Assembly (NCBI GenBank): GCA_016208255.1
Contig: JACQYK010000135.1
Span: 1 to 42,187 of the forward strand
Reading direction: 5' to 3'
Length of the DNA stretch: 42,187 nucleotides
From: Deltaproteobacteria bacterium
Lineage (GTDB): Bacteria > Desulfobacterota > RBG-13-43-22
Positions 1-8,037 of the stretch are shown here, piece after piece. The notes below the pieces were generated by a model. That model did not search any database, was not told the origin of the DNA, and was given only the letters and a program-made list of their open reading frames with translations. Every line of letters begins with the position of its first letter. The stretch's first letter is position 1. A program made the translations under genes and the position numbers.

Positions 1-148
1 AAAAGATAAATATTTTATTGACAATTCATTTTTAAACGAATGTGAGGGGTGTGTCTTTTTTTGACTCAATATAATCCCCGTTATGTCTAGGCGTTTAGCA
101 GTGCTTGTATTGAATTCCTTCTTTTGTTATCATCCTTGGCAGTCCCAC

Positions 149-184
149 TAAACCGTCATGCCACGCTTTTAGTGGCGTGACACC
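149..184 (-). repeat. Partial copy of hairpin repeat family R
   Basis: This stretch reads TAAACCGTCATGCCACGC and then AGTGGCGTGACACC, a hairpin with a short T-rich loop. The same hairpin, in the opposite orientation, recurs at about 9438-9474, 12034-12072 and, more diverged, 12272-12303 and 3260-3289. It is an intergenic palindromic repeat, not a gene. I see no convincing ORF from 1 to 581; apart from this repeat and the element at 341-509 that stretch holds AT-rich spacer. Confidence 0.7.
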
Positions 185-340
185 TCGACGCAGGAAGAAA
201 GGCTGGAAGGCTCGGAACCTGTTTTCGTATTATTGTTATCAAGATTTCCTAAAAATGTTCAATTTTGGTCAAGATAAAGGAAGGCGGAAATTTCAACCGC
301 AGGAATATATGGAATATTTCGAGGATTGAAATTTGATAGG

Positions 341-509
341 TTCGTAAAAAGTCGCCAGAACCCTAAAAACGTCATTCCGGTCGGTCGGTTTCACCGACCT
401 CTATTAAGAGACCTCCAAAGGAGGTCGAGCGAAAGCCGGAATCCAGGAACTTCAATAAGTTAAGAACCCCTGGACCCCGGTTTTCACCGGGGTGACGACT
501 TTTTACAAG
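341..509. repeat. MITE-like multi-hairpin repeat, family A copy 1
   Basis: A 169-bp element with terminal inverted repeats: the left end contains GTAAAAAGTCG and the right end CGACTTTTTAC. Inside are compact hairpins, GGTCGGTTTCACCGACC, GACCTCCAAAGGAGGTC and CCCCGGTTTTCACCGGGG. A clearly homologous copy sits at 31729-31895, with more diverged relatives at about 6648-6876 and 12872-13022. No coding capacity is evident. It lies just upstream of the radical SAM gene. Confidence 0.75.
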
Positions 510-581
510 TCCATTAAATTTGAGTCTGACACGGAGATTGAGCAAAAGGGACATTTTTAAGAAGGCTCAGAGGGAGGGCTT

Positions 582-1982
582 ATGAACATCACCATCATTT
601 TCCCCGCTCGTGAAATGGAAGTGGGCCGGGCCATGATTCCGGTCATGCCCCTGGCGCCGACACTTTTGGCCGCTCTGACCCCGCCGGGGCACGAGGTCAA
701 ACTGGTGGACATGGTTTTTGGAGACCAGGTGGACTATGACGCTTCCTGTGACCTGGCAGCCCTGACCGTCCGCACCCCTTTGGCGGTCAAGGCCTACGAA
801 ATCGCCGACCGCTTCCGGGCCCGGGGCACTCCGGTGGTCCTGGGCGGCCCCCACATTTTTACCTTCCCGGCCGAGGCCAAGGCCCATGCCACGTCCGTGG
901 CCATCGGTGAGGCCGAGGAACTCTGGCCCCGGATTTTGGAGGACAGGGCCCAGGGCGCACTCCAGGATTTTTATGTCTCAGGTCCCTACAAAACGGAATC
1001 CTTCAGGGGCAGTGTCTATCATGTCCCCCAGCGTCCGGACCTTGCACGGATCCCCATGATGCGGCGGGACCTCCTGCCCCGGAAAAGATACCTGATGGAC
1101 TCCATCTTCACCACCCGGGGCTGCCCGAATTTCTGCCGCTTCTGCCCGGTCACTCCTTTGTTCGGCTCCCAGATCCGCCACCGTCCCATTGACCAGGTTG
1201 TAGCCGAGGTGGAGACCCTTCGGAAATATTATTTCAATGTGGACGACAGCGTTTTCGGTCATCCGCAGATGGTCGAACGGCCTGAAGAAAACCGCTACTA
1301 TCTGGATCTATACGGAGAACTGGCCCGCTTGAAGACCAGGAGGCTGTGGAGCGGTGCCGGGGGGCTGTCGGCGGTCAATTACAAGGACGGACGGCGGATC
1401 ATCGAACTGGCCGTCGAAAGCGGTTTATGCTCCATTGCCGCCGGATTGGAGTCCCTGTCCGGTTCGGGCCAGAAACAATCCGGGGCCTGGCGAAAACTCC
1501 ATTTCACCGCGCCCGATGTCTTTGACCAGCGCACTTTGAAAGAGAATATCCGGACCCTCCAGGGTCTGGGGATAGAGATTATGGGCTTTTTTGTCATCGG
1601 CTGGGATGAAGACACCCTGGAGACGTATCAACGGACCCTGGATTTCTGTGATGAAACGAAGATTATCCCCATGATTCTGACCCTGGCCCCCATGCCGGGG
1701 AGCCCCATCTATGAGGAGTATCTGGAACAAGGGCGAATCATAACCGAGTTGGCCTGGGACCGGTACGGCGGGGAATCGGTGGTCTTCCGTCATCCGGTCA
1801 TGACTCCTGAATCCATGAGGGCGGAAAACAGCCGGGTCATGCAGGAAGGGTTTACCTGGGGGAGGATCCTTTCCCGGACCTGGCATACCTTCCGCCATCG
1901 TCCCTCGATAGGGGTGGCCATGTCCTCTTTCTTTACTCAGCAGGGTATGCGGAAGACATTCAAGTATCTTTTTGGGAAGTGA
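582..1982 (+). CDS. B12-binding-type radical SAM protein
   Basis: The 466-residue protein has the two-part layout of cobalamin-binding-domain radical SAM enzymes. Residues 1-130 form a Rossmann-like B12-binding fold (VVLGGPHIFTFPAEA, then a GEAEELWPRI segment). The radical SAM core follows, with CPNFCRFC at residues 181-188, the CxxxCxxC motif that holds the [4Fe-4S] cluster used to cleave S-adenosylmethionine. A GLESLSGSG segment and a later FFVIGWDEDT segment fit the rest of the core barrel. The N-terminal domain lacks an obvious DxHxxG cobalamin-ligating motif, so B12 binding may be base-off or lost. The start is supported by a GGAGGG ribosome-binding site 7 nt upstream. The substrate cannot be told from sequence; members act as methyltransferases or in C-C and C-S chemistry. 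The gene stands alone on the plus strand and is followed 18 nt later by a structured repeat. Confidence 0.9.
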   Translation: MNITIIFPAREMEVGRAMIPVMPLAPTLLAALTPPGHEVKLVDMVFGDQVDYDASCDLAALTVRTPLAVKAYEIADRFRARGTPVVLGGPHIFTFPAEAKAHATSVAIGEAEELWPRILEDRAQGALQDFYVSGPYKTESFRGSVYHVPQRPDLARIPMMRRDLLPRKRYLMDSIFTTRGCPNFCRFCPVTPLFGSQIRHRPIDQVVAEVETLRKYYFNVDDSVFGHPQMVERPEENRYYLDLYGELARLKTRRLWSGAGGLSAVNYKDGRRIIELAVESGLCSIAAGLESLSGSGQKQSGAWRKLHFTAPDVFDQRTLKENIRTLQGLGIEIMGFFVIGWDEDTLETYQRTLDFCDETKIIPMILTLAPMPGSPIYEEYLEQGRIITELAWDRYGGESVVFRHPVMTPESMRAENSRVMQEGFTWGRILSRTWHTFRHRPSIGVAMSSFFTQQGMRKTFKYLFGK

Positions 1983-2000
1983 AGAGACAGCGATTTTCAT

Positions 2001-2352
2001 TTTTGCCACAGACAACTGCGGGACAGGAGGAAGACGACTTGTCTTCCTCCTGTCGTCAGGCCCCTGGGGGCACAAATTTTTCCTCTCGCCTGTTCCCTTC
2101 GGTCACTAGAGCCCGCAGAGTTCACAGAGGGGGACTTTCTTTTTCAGGTAAATCGTTGAGGGGTCGATTTACCTGACCCCGCTACCCTGCGGGATAAATT
2201 CGCCCCCGGAACAAGTCCGGGGCAGACTGGGCGAAGGCTGGCTTTTCATTGCGGTCCTCTCAACCGCAATGAAAAAAAACTCTGCGCCTCTGAGAGCTCT
2301 GTGAGAGATAGGCCTTGGTCCGGCTTTTGTCTAAAGGGAGTCTGTGGCAAAA
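2001..2352. repeat. Structured interspersed element, family C copy 1
   Basis: A 352-bp non-coding element bounded by a perfect 13-bp inverted repeat, TTTTGCCACAGAC at 2001-2013 and its complement at 2340-2352. Internal perfect hairpins are 2022-2035/2041-2054 (14 bp), 2144-2155/2165-2176 (12 bp, loop containing TGAGGGG) and 2243-2255/2263-2275 (13 bp, loop CCTCTCA). The two loops are complementary to each other (six Watson-Crick pairs and one G-U). GCTACCCTG follows the second stem at 2181-2189. The motifs recur in the same order at 4376-4616 with different stem sequences. No gene is visible here. Confidence 0.7.
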
Positions 2353-2374
2353 GGCCTTTTAATCCAATATCAAA

Positions 2375-3190
2375 TCAACTTACATCCTTGAATTGAGGTT
2401 CCCGTTTTTCCAGATTGGCTTTGACGGCTTCCACCTGGTTCGCCTGGCCGATAACGGAGCGTTGCAGCGTGGCTTCAAGTTTTAATCCCTCTTCAAGGCT
2501 GAGAAGCCGGGAGGAATTTAGAAGTTTCTTCCCGGCCCTGATAGCCTCGGGGGATTTGGAGGCGATTTCCCGGGCTAATTTCATGGCTTCCCCGTGGGGG
2601 TCATCGCTGACCCGGGTAGCCAGACCCAGCTCGACCGCCTCCTTCCCGGAAACGACGCGGCCGGTAAAAGTCAGCTCTTTGACCACATCCAATCGGACCA
2701 GATGGCGCAGGAGCTGGGTCCCGCTCATATCCGGAACCAGCCCCCATCTGATTTCCATTACCGACAAGCGGGCCTCCGGGGCAATAATTCGAATATCCGC
2801 GCCCAGGGCCACCTGGAGTCCTCCGCCGTAGGCCACTCCGTGCACGGCGGCAATGACCGGGACCGGCAATACCTGCCAGATATAAGCCACCTGTTGAGCG
2901 AAATTGGCCGGATTGTCCTTATCCGATTCAAAAATTCCTTGCCCCAGTTTCTCAACCTTTGAATCGGCCATGGCCTGGAAACTCATAAAATCCAAACCGG
3001 CACTGAAGGCCTTTCCTTCCCCGGACAGAACCACCGCCCGCAGGGATTTGTTGGCCGCCAGTTCTTTCCCCGTTTTGGTTAATCCCTCGAACATGGCCGG
3101 ATCAAGGGCATTCATTTTTTCCGGTCGATTCATCCGGACATCGGCCACCCCATCAATCATGGTATAGACAACTCGGGAAGACATAGTCAT
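2375..3190 (-). CDS. Enoyl-CoA hydratase/isomerase (crotonase) family protein
   Basis: The 271-residue protein is a standard-length crotonase. It carries the oxyanion-hole loops that hold the acyl-CoA thioester: GEGKAFSAGLDF near residue 60 and VHGVAYGGGLQVALGADIRI near residue 117. The segment MEIRWGLVPDMSGTQLLRHL corresponds to the active-site region; it has PDMSGT where classical hydratases have PGAGGT, so it may be an isomerase or hydrolase rather than an enoyl-CoA hydratase. The start is well set by AAGGAGAA directly upstream. It lies on the minus strand behind the nitronate-monooxygenase-like gene, separated by a repeat of about 135 bp, so co-transcription is possible but not shown. Fatty or aromatic acid degradation is the likely setting (inference). 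Confidence 0.9.
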   Translation of the reverse strand: MTMSSRVVYTMIDGVADVRMNRPEKMNALDPAMFEGLTKTGKELAANKSLRAVVLSGEGKAFSAGLDFMSFQAMADSKVEKLGQGIFESDKDNPANFAQQVAYIWQVLPVPVIAAVHGVAYGGGLQVALGADIRIIAPEARLSVMEIRWGLVPDMSGTQLLRHLVRLDVVKELTFTGRVVSGKEAVELGLATRVSDDPHGEAMKLAREIASKSPEAIRAGKKLLNSSRLLSLEEGLKLEATLQRSVIGQANQVEAVKANLEKREPQFKDVS

Positions 3191-3197
3191 TTCTCCT

Positions 3198-3290
3198 TTA
3201 TTTCGAAAAGACGTTAGGCGTTAAGCGTAAGGCGTAAAGCGAACCCCTTTTTCATGTTTCGTGGCGCCCCGCAAGGGCCTGAAGGTTTAA
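3198..3290 (+). repeat. Hairpin repeat family R with a heptamer array in its loop
   Basis: The unit begins TTTCGAAAA and returns with TTTTTCATG, forming a hairpin whose loop (3211-3245) is an array of degenerate 7-mers (CGTTAGG, CGTTAAG, CGTAAGG, CGTAAAG). A second palindrome with CGCCCC and GGGCC arms and the family tail GAAGGTTTA follow. A closely similar arrangement is at about 9475-9530. Confidence 0.6.
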
Positions 3291-3328
3291 ACCGCAATCC
3301 CAGCGGGTCAATACTCCCGGGACAATTA

Positions 3329-4294
3329 TTAACCCATTTGGTCCAGCCGCTTTTTGGCTTCCGCGGCTTCGTTCTTGATCCGTTTCATCAGCTCGGCTAC
3401 CGTGGGAATATCGTCGATGAGCCCGATCACCTGCCCCATGTGATACATCCCTTGACTCAGATCACCGCTGGTCCATCCTTGATGGCTTACTTTACCGCTG
3501 ATCATGGGGGCCAGTTCTTCCAGGGTGGCCTTCCTGTTCTCCATTTCAATGATCTTTTCAGTCCAGGGCGTTCTCAAAACCCGGGCCGGGTTCATCAAGG
3601 ATTCCAAAACCAGGACCGTTCCCGTTTCATCGGATTCGACGATCTTGGCTTTGGCCGCCGGATGGAGGGGACACTCCCGGGTGGCCAGAAACCGGGTCCC
3701 CATATTGACCCCGGCCGCACCCATGGCCAGCGCGGCCAGCAAAGTCCGCCCGTCTCCGAAACCGCCCCCGGCGATCAAGGGGGCCTTGATCCTGGCCGCG
3801 GCCTTGGGGATTAGAATCAGGGAAGTCACTTTTTCCATACTGGGATGGCCGCCGCACTCGGTGCCGACGATCGAGACAATGTCCACCCCCATTTTATCGG
3901 CCTTGACGGCGTCCCGGACCCGGGCGCATTTGTGGATATGGACCAGGCCGGCCTTGGAAATCATCTCGCGATAGGGTTCCGGACTCCGGCCGGCTGTTTC
4001 CAGAATTTTTACTCCGGCCTTGATGATGGTTTCCAGCATCTCTTCAGGGGGTTTGGGCATAAGGGCGGGAAACAGGGAAATGTTGACCCCGAAAGGTTTA
4101 GACGTCAGTCCCCTGGTCTTCTCGATAGCTTCGGTCAATTCCTCAGGGGTGGGATAAATGGCGGCGGCCAGGCAGGCCAGCCCGCCGGCATTGGCCACGG
4201 CCGCCACCAGCTCAGGTTTGCTGATGGACATCATCGTTCCACATTGGATCGGATATTCGATCCCCAACAATTCGGTCATTCCGGTCTTAAACAT
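3329..4294 (-). CDS. Nitronate monooxygenase / 2-nitropropane dioxygenase-like FMN protein
   Basis: The 321-residue protein is a TIM-barrel flavoprotein of the nitronate monooxygenase (NMO/FabK-like) family. Family signatures visible are the N-terminal LLGIEYPIQCGTM, the GTECGGHPS loop that supplies the conserved histidine near the flavin, and APLIAGGGFGDGRTLLAAL followed by MGAAGVNMGTRFLAT, the FMN phosphate-binding strands. The family oxidises nitronates or reduces enoyl thioesters, and many anaerobe members have unknown substrates; next to crotonases an enoyl-CoA-related or detoxifying role is equally plausible. GGAGG lies 4 nt before the start codon, a rather short spacing. The gene is preceded by a structured repeat that separates it from the selenoprotein pair. 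Confidence 0.88.
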   Translation of the reverse strand: MFKTGMTELLGIEYPIQCGTMMSISKPELVAAVANAGGLACLAAAIYPTPEELTEAIEKTRGLTSKPFGVNISLFPALMPKPPEEMLETIIKAGVKILETAGRSPEPYREMISKAGLVHIHKCARVRDAVKADKMGVDIVSIVGTECGGHPSMEKVTSLILIPKAAARIKAPLIAGGGFGDGRTLLAALAMGAAGVNMGTRFLATRECPLHPAAKAKIVESDETGTVLVLESLMNPARVLRTPWTEKIIEMENRKATLEELAPMISGKVSHQGWTSGDLSQGMYHMGQVIGLIDDIPTVAELMKRIKNEAAEAKKRLDQMG

Positions 4295-4375
4295 GGAGCC
4301 TCCATTCTTAGTTCATGGTTTATTTGATTTTTGTACGCTACCCTTATCAAGTTAGATTTTTGAAATAATTGTACC

Positions 4376-4616
4376 CACCGCAGCGCCGCAGAGAGCGCAA
4401 AGAAGAAAATTTATCTATTGCCACAGGAGGCTCTGCCGACCCAATGCCAAGGCCCCCATTCGGGGGCCGGGGTGAGGGGCCGGCAATAGATAACCTTTGC
4501 TACCCTGGAGGGCATTATTTGGCCGGAGGTCCCGCGTTGGCGGGATTTATTCAATCCCGCCTCTCACGGGATTGAATAAAAACGGTTCTCTCTGCGATCT
4601 TTGCGGCTTTGCGGTG
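4376..4616. repeat. Structured interspersed element, family C copy 2
   Basis: A roughly 240-bp non-coding element bounded by imperfect inverted repeats (left CACCGCAGCGCCGCAGAG, right ending GCGGCTTTGCGGTG). It has a perfect 12-bp stem 4411-4422/4482-4493, an inner GGCCCCCATTCGGGGGCC hairpin, TGAGGGG at 4473-4479 just before the 3' strand of that stem, GCTACCCTG at 4499-4507, and a perfect 14-bp hairpin 4546-4559/4567-4580 with loop CCTCTCA. Motif order and spacing match the copy at 2001-2352. Confidence 0.7.
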
Positions 4617-4654
4617 AATAAAACTTTTTTTACAGACACCAAAAGTATTACTGC

Positions 4655-5179
4655 CTAATTTTCTGTGACCGCTTTCAATATTTCCCCCAGAGCCTTCCGG
4701 GCGATGGCCCTCATTTCATCATCGGTCCTGTCCTGAATGGGATGAGGGACGTACACGGCCGCCGGGTCATAGCCGAGGGCCTTGGCCTGGGACTCCCCGG
4801 CCTGTTTAAATTCGGATGAGGCGACAAAAACGCCGACCAGCCCTCGTCCTTCCAGATCCACAATATCGTGCACACTGCACGACGTGCAGGACCCTCAATC
4901 GGCCAGGGCTTCAATCACTACCTGACATTGGGACCTGATTTCCTGTTTAAGCTCGAGCGGGGCCACTTTGGCGAAGGTCGGTTTTTGATAGCGCCGGATC
5001 TTCAGGCCCTGCCCGGTAAGCTGCTTCTCCACTTCATCCAAAAAGACATCCCCCCGGGGTTTGGATATGTTCAATAAGCCGATGGTCAGCCCCTTCAGAT
5101 TATCGGGGCGTTTTAACCGTTCCCTCATCTCCGGTGATTTTTCGGAGGTGGGGTCCAGTAAGATGGTTGATGGTCTCAT
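4655..5179 (-). CDS. UGSC-family selenoprotein (UGA at 4895-4897 read as Sec)
   Basis: Read through the in-frame TGA at 4897-4895, this is one 174-residue protein with selenocysteine at residue 95 in the context ALAD-U-GSCTSCS. That is the hallmark of the UGSC family, named for Sec-Gly-Ser-Cys; the family's enzymatic role is not established. Read as a stop, the TGA would split it into 94 residues and a 72-residue tail that stays perfectly in frame and keeps family character (VGVFVASSEFKQAGESQAKALGYD). A hairpin suited to a bacterial SECIS lies 11 nt after the UGA. The additional C98 and C101 could form a selenenyl-sulfide or thiol relay. The start codon overlaps the stop of the upstream thioredoxin-fold gene in an ATGA, so the pair is translationally coupled. 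Expression requires SelA/B/C/D, not seen in this window. Confidence 0.85.
4865..4883 (-). promoter_or_regulatory. Putative bacterial SECIS hairpin
   Basis: On the coding strand, 11 nt after the UGA (4884-4894), the sequence GTCGTGCAGTGTGCACGAT folds into a stem of seven Watson-Crick pairs (TCGTGCA/TGCACGA) plus an outer G-U pair, with apical loop GTG. The spacing, length and a G as the first loop base match what is known for bacterial SECIS elements bound by SelB. An overlapping alternative stem (CTGCAC/GTGCAG) exists and could compete. Confidence 0.7.
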
Positions 5180-6615
5180 CTTCGAATCTCCTTGGTTACA
5201 AGTTGGCTTCCTCTGGGTCCGCTGGCCACCCAGCCGCTGATAATGGCCGAAAATCGTCCGGCTGTCCCTCCGGCATGAACCAGGGTTAAACCTCCGGGGC
5301 GAAATTTGGGTAGAGTCATTTCCTGCATGGCTTCGGGGATCCCTTCGGCAATGCCCTGGGCCCCGCGTACCAGCTCTTTACCGGGAAGTTGAAGCAGGGC
5401 GTCCAATTCCTCTTTCAACCTGGCTTTGGTCCACCCGGCCTGGCGAAAAATATTTCCGTGTTCCGGGCAGACCACCAGAATCGCATCGGTAGCCATGGGG
5501 ATCTTGGGATGGGCCACGGCTTTCAGGCACAGGGCAAAGGTGCGGGCCAGGGATTCGGGCTTCCGGGAAAGCTGGTCCACCACGGGCTGAACCCCCGCTC
5601 CGGCAAAAAGAGTTACGGTGGATACCCCTTCCGAAAACCCCCGCTCCACGGATAGAGATTCCCAGGGGGAGCCCGATTCGTCCTCGGCGAAACAAAAGGT
5701 ATACTTGCCGGGATTGCCCAGGGTGGCCCGGTCAACCTCTCCCGGCTTTCCCCCTCCGACATTTCTGACGATTAACTGAAGGGCCCGGCCGATGGTGGCA
5801 TTGGCCCGGTTTCCCTGCCCCAGGGCGTTCACCCCGGAATTCAGACCAATGGACTTGATGATGGGGCCGTTGACGATGACCAGCGGACCGGAAAAATAAG
5901 TGGTGGCCAAGAGGCCGTGGAGGCAGAATTCATCCAGACAGGCGGCTTCCACGGCCGCCAGAACCACCGGCAGATACTCCGGCCGGCATCCGGCCAAAAC
6001 GGCATTAATGGCCGCTTTTTCCACGGTACAGGGCTCCTGGTTGGGCGGGATGATGCCTACCGGTTCATTCGGAGATCGGGTGGTTCCTTCCAGCATACGC
6101 ACCACACGGACTTCGGTAGGAGGGACCACCGGCAATCCGTCCGTCCACCCCTGGGCAAAACAGGTTTCCATTTCGTCTTCCAAAGGCGGGGAGGTTATGC
6201 GCCGGGAAGCCAGAGGTATCTTTCCGAAGCGGACAGCCAGTTCCTCCGCGGTCCCGGGTTCGACATTCCTGGCACCGCAACCCGGACGGGAAAGGGGCAA
6301 CCCTTCTCCCAGTCCTTTCATCCCGGTTATGGCCCGCCATTCTTCCCGGTCCCAACCGACGGTTCGTCCTGTTTCCCGACCCTTTTCCATCAGGATCAGG
6401 GTGGGGACCGTCTCGATCTGGAAACGGTAGGATTGTTCCAGAATGGTGTCGTCTATGACCCCCGGGATTCCTTGCGGAAACCCGGGGTCATCCTGGGTAT
6501 AGACCGTAAGCGTTTTGCCCCCGGTGACAATTTCTTTCATGACCGGCACAACCATAGCGCAGGTGGCGCATTCCTTTTTGCAAAACAGAATCAATCCATC
6601 TTGGGGTGGCTCCAT
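5176..6615 (-). CDS. Thioredoxin-fold protein fused to a UGSC-associated domain
   Basis: The start is placed at the ATG at 6615, giving 479 residues. An upstream in-frame ATG at 6681 would add 22 basic residues encoded partly by a neighbouring repeat, so I reject it. Residues 1-90 look thioredoxin/glutaredoxin-like, with three cysteines C12, C16 and C19 (the last two a CATC CxxC) and IETVPTLILMEKG as the cis-Pro strand. The remaining roughly 380 residues form a domain I cannot name, with QGWTDGLPVVPPTE, VGIIPPNQEPCTVEKAAINAVLAGC and NGPIIKSIGLNSGVNALGQG. The gene ends in an ATGA overlap with the selenoprotein, so the two are almost certainly made together. A redox partnership, in which the CxxC reduces the Sec centre, is inference. 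Confidence 0.8.
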   Translation of the reverse strand: MEPPQDGLILFCKKECATCAMVVPVMKEIVTGGKTLTVYTQDDPGFPQGIPGVIDDTILEQSYRFQIETVPTLILMEKGRETGRTVGWDREEWRAITGMKGLGEGLPLSRPGCGARNVEPGTAEELAVRFGKIPLASRRITSPPLEDEMETCFAQGWTDGLPVVPPTEVRVVRMLEGTTRSPNEPVGIIPPNQEPCTVEKAAINAVLAGCRPEYLPVVLAAVEAACLDEFCLHGLLATTYFSGPLVIVNGPIIKSIGLNSGVNALGQGNRANATIGRALQLIVRNVGGGKPGEVDRATLGNPGKYTFCFAEDESGSPWESLSVERGFSEGVSTVTLFAGAGVQPVVDQLSRKPESLARTFALCLKAVAHPKIPMATDAILVVCPEHGNIFRQAGWTKARLKEELDALLQLPGKELVRGAQGIAEGIPEAMQEMTLPKFRPGGLTLVHAGGTAGRFSAIISGWVASGPRGSQLVTKEIRR

Positions 6616-6647
6616 TGTCTTGCCTTTCGATTCGTTTTTTGATGGAC

Positions 6648-6876
6648 TCGGAAAAGGTAGCCGAAAGCCCATTTTCGTCATTCCGTCCGGTCGGCCTATC
6701 GGCTCCTAAGGGAGCCTCTTCGAAAGCTCGGCGATTCGGCTTCCTGCCGATCGGCTATGCCGATCTCTTGGGGAGACTCCCGGAGGGAGTCGAAATGAAA
6801 AAGGGAATCCAGTGTTTTTAATTTGTTATGGATAGTCTGGATTCCCGCCTCCGCGGGAATGACGACATTTTAAGAA
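6648..6876. repeat. Diverged multi-hairpin repeat, family A-like
   Basis: This non-coding stretch has internal hairpins GGCTCCTAAGGGAGCC, GATCGGCTATGCCGATC, GACTCCCGGAGGGAGTC and ATTCCCGCCTCCGCGGGAAT, plus the family phrases CGTCATTCCGTCCGGTCGG at the left and GGGAATGACGACATTTTA at the right. It resembles the elements at 341-509 and 31729-31895 but is longer and more diverged. It separates the thioredoxin-fold gene from the iron-sulfur protein gene; I see no gene in it. Confidence 0.6.
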
Positions 6877-6938
6877 CTTATCATTTTTGAGAAATATTGC
6901 CGGACAATGATCCTTCCGATGCAGGAAGTTAATCTCCC

Positions 6939-8018
6939 TCAGGATTGGCCCATTTTCAGGGCTTCCTTTAAAGCTTTTCCGTCCTTGGGAGGCGCGGGGA
7001 AACCGGGTTTATTGGCCATGGCAATGGCTTCGGTCGGGCAGCCGGTGGCGCAGACGGCGCACCCGAAACAGCGATCCAGATTCACCACCGGGATATCCTG
7101 ATCTCCCAGGGTCAAGGCCTCCGGAGGGCAGCGATCAATACAGGTGCCGCAGGCCGTGCAGAGATCGGCATCAAAGTGCGGTTCGAACCCCGAGTTGAAA
7201 TACAAACCGGGTTTGGGTTTGGCCAGGACATTTTTGACGGTAAAGCAATGCCAGCGGTCACAATTGCAGATGAAGCCGATATCCTCTGTCGTATTTTGAC
7301 TCATATGGATCAGGCCGGCTTCTTCCGATCGTTTCAGAACCTCAATGGCTTCCTGTTTGGTTACCTTCCGACCTCCCAGTCTTTCAATGGAAAATTGGGC
7401 GCTAGGTCCAAACTGCATACAGGTGTCATTAGGCATCCCATGGATGTCTTCCTCCCGCAAGACCGCGGCGTGACGGCAGAAACAGGTGGTGACCGAGATG
7501 GGATCGGATTTATCGATAATGCTCTGAACCTGATCATAGGTATGAACCTGATTTCCGGCTTTAACCAAAGTATCTACGGTAATAACCCTGGCGGTGGGAA
7601 AAGCCCCCTTGACCCGATCGGTCTTTTGATCATAAGCCTTTTCATAGGCGTGGATCAGCCGGGCCATTTTCTTGTCCCTCTCGGTGATTTTTCCGGGCAT
7701 GAATTGAAATTCCAGGATCCCGGGCATAAACCTGGCGCCCTGATAATAATTCGTTTGATCAACCTTAAAGGCCATACAAAGCCCTTTATTGGCCATGGTC
7801 TCCAGGATTGCTTCGATCTCTCTTTCATCCTTTCCCATTTGTCCGGCCAGATCTTTGGCCGTTACCGGGCCCCTGGGCAGGGCATTGTTCACTTCCGCTT
7901 CTTGAGGGGTAAACATCTCTTCCACCATGGCGAAGAATTCGGGTAGGTCCATACCTGAATATTCTCCTCCGCGTTTTTTCATGACTTCAAGCAATTGTCG
8001 GTACACTTCCTGGCTCAT
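6939..8018 (-). CDS. Winged-helix / two-[4Fe-4S] ferredoxin-type protein
   Basis: The start is set at 8018, where GGAGA lies about 10 nt upstream; this gives 359 residues rather than the longer open frame. Residues 40-90 (TAKDLAGQMGKDEREIEAILETMANKGL) look like a winged helix-turn-helix. The C-terminus carries two classical [4Fe-4S] motifs, CTACGTCIDRCP at 287-298 and CFGCAVCATGCP at 317-328. Between them lies an extra cysteine region, TTCFCRH (C179, C181) and ICNCDRWHC, which may bind a third cluster. The combination suggests an electron-carrying or redox-sensing protein. It is the last gene of the operon crotonase > TetR > this gene, with a 19-bp gap from the TetR stop. Family assignment is firm for the ferredoxin part and tentative for the N-terminus. 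Confidence 0.85.
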   Translation of the reverse strand: MSQEVYRQLLEVMKKRGGEYSGMDLPEFFAMVEEMFTPQEAEVNNALPRGPVTAKDLAGQMGKDEREIEAILETMANKGLCMAFKVDQTNYYQGARFMPGILEFQFMPGKITERDKKMARLIHAYEKAYDQKTDRVKGAFPTARVITVDTLVKAGNQVHTYDQVQSIIDKSDPISVTTCFCRHAAVLREEDIHGMPNDTCMQFGPSAQFSIERLGGRKVTKQEAIEVLKRSEEAGLIHMSQNTTEDIGFICNCDRWHCFTVKNVLAKPKPGLYFNSGFEPHFDADLCTACGTCIDRCPPEALTLGDQDIPVVNLDRCFGCAVCATGCPTEAIAMANKPGFPAPPKDGKALKEALKMGQS

Positions 8019-8037
8019 CTTCTTTTTCTCCTTAAAG

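Noticed and set aside
18..46. TTGACA at the start of the window as a promoter
   Set aside because: The -10 position at 17 bp is TGTGAG, which does not fit, and no gene follows within 500 bp.
4655..4873. Separate 72-residue ORF downstream of a stop in the selenoprotein region
   Set aside because: It is in the same frame as the upstream 94 codons, joined by one TGA in a UGSC context with a SECIS-like hairpin, so one selenoprotein explains both.
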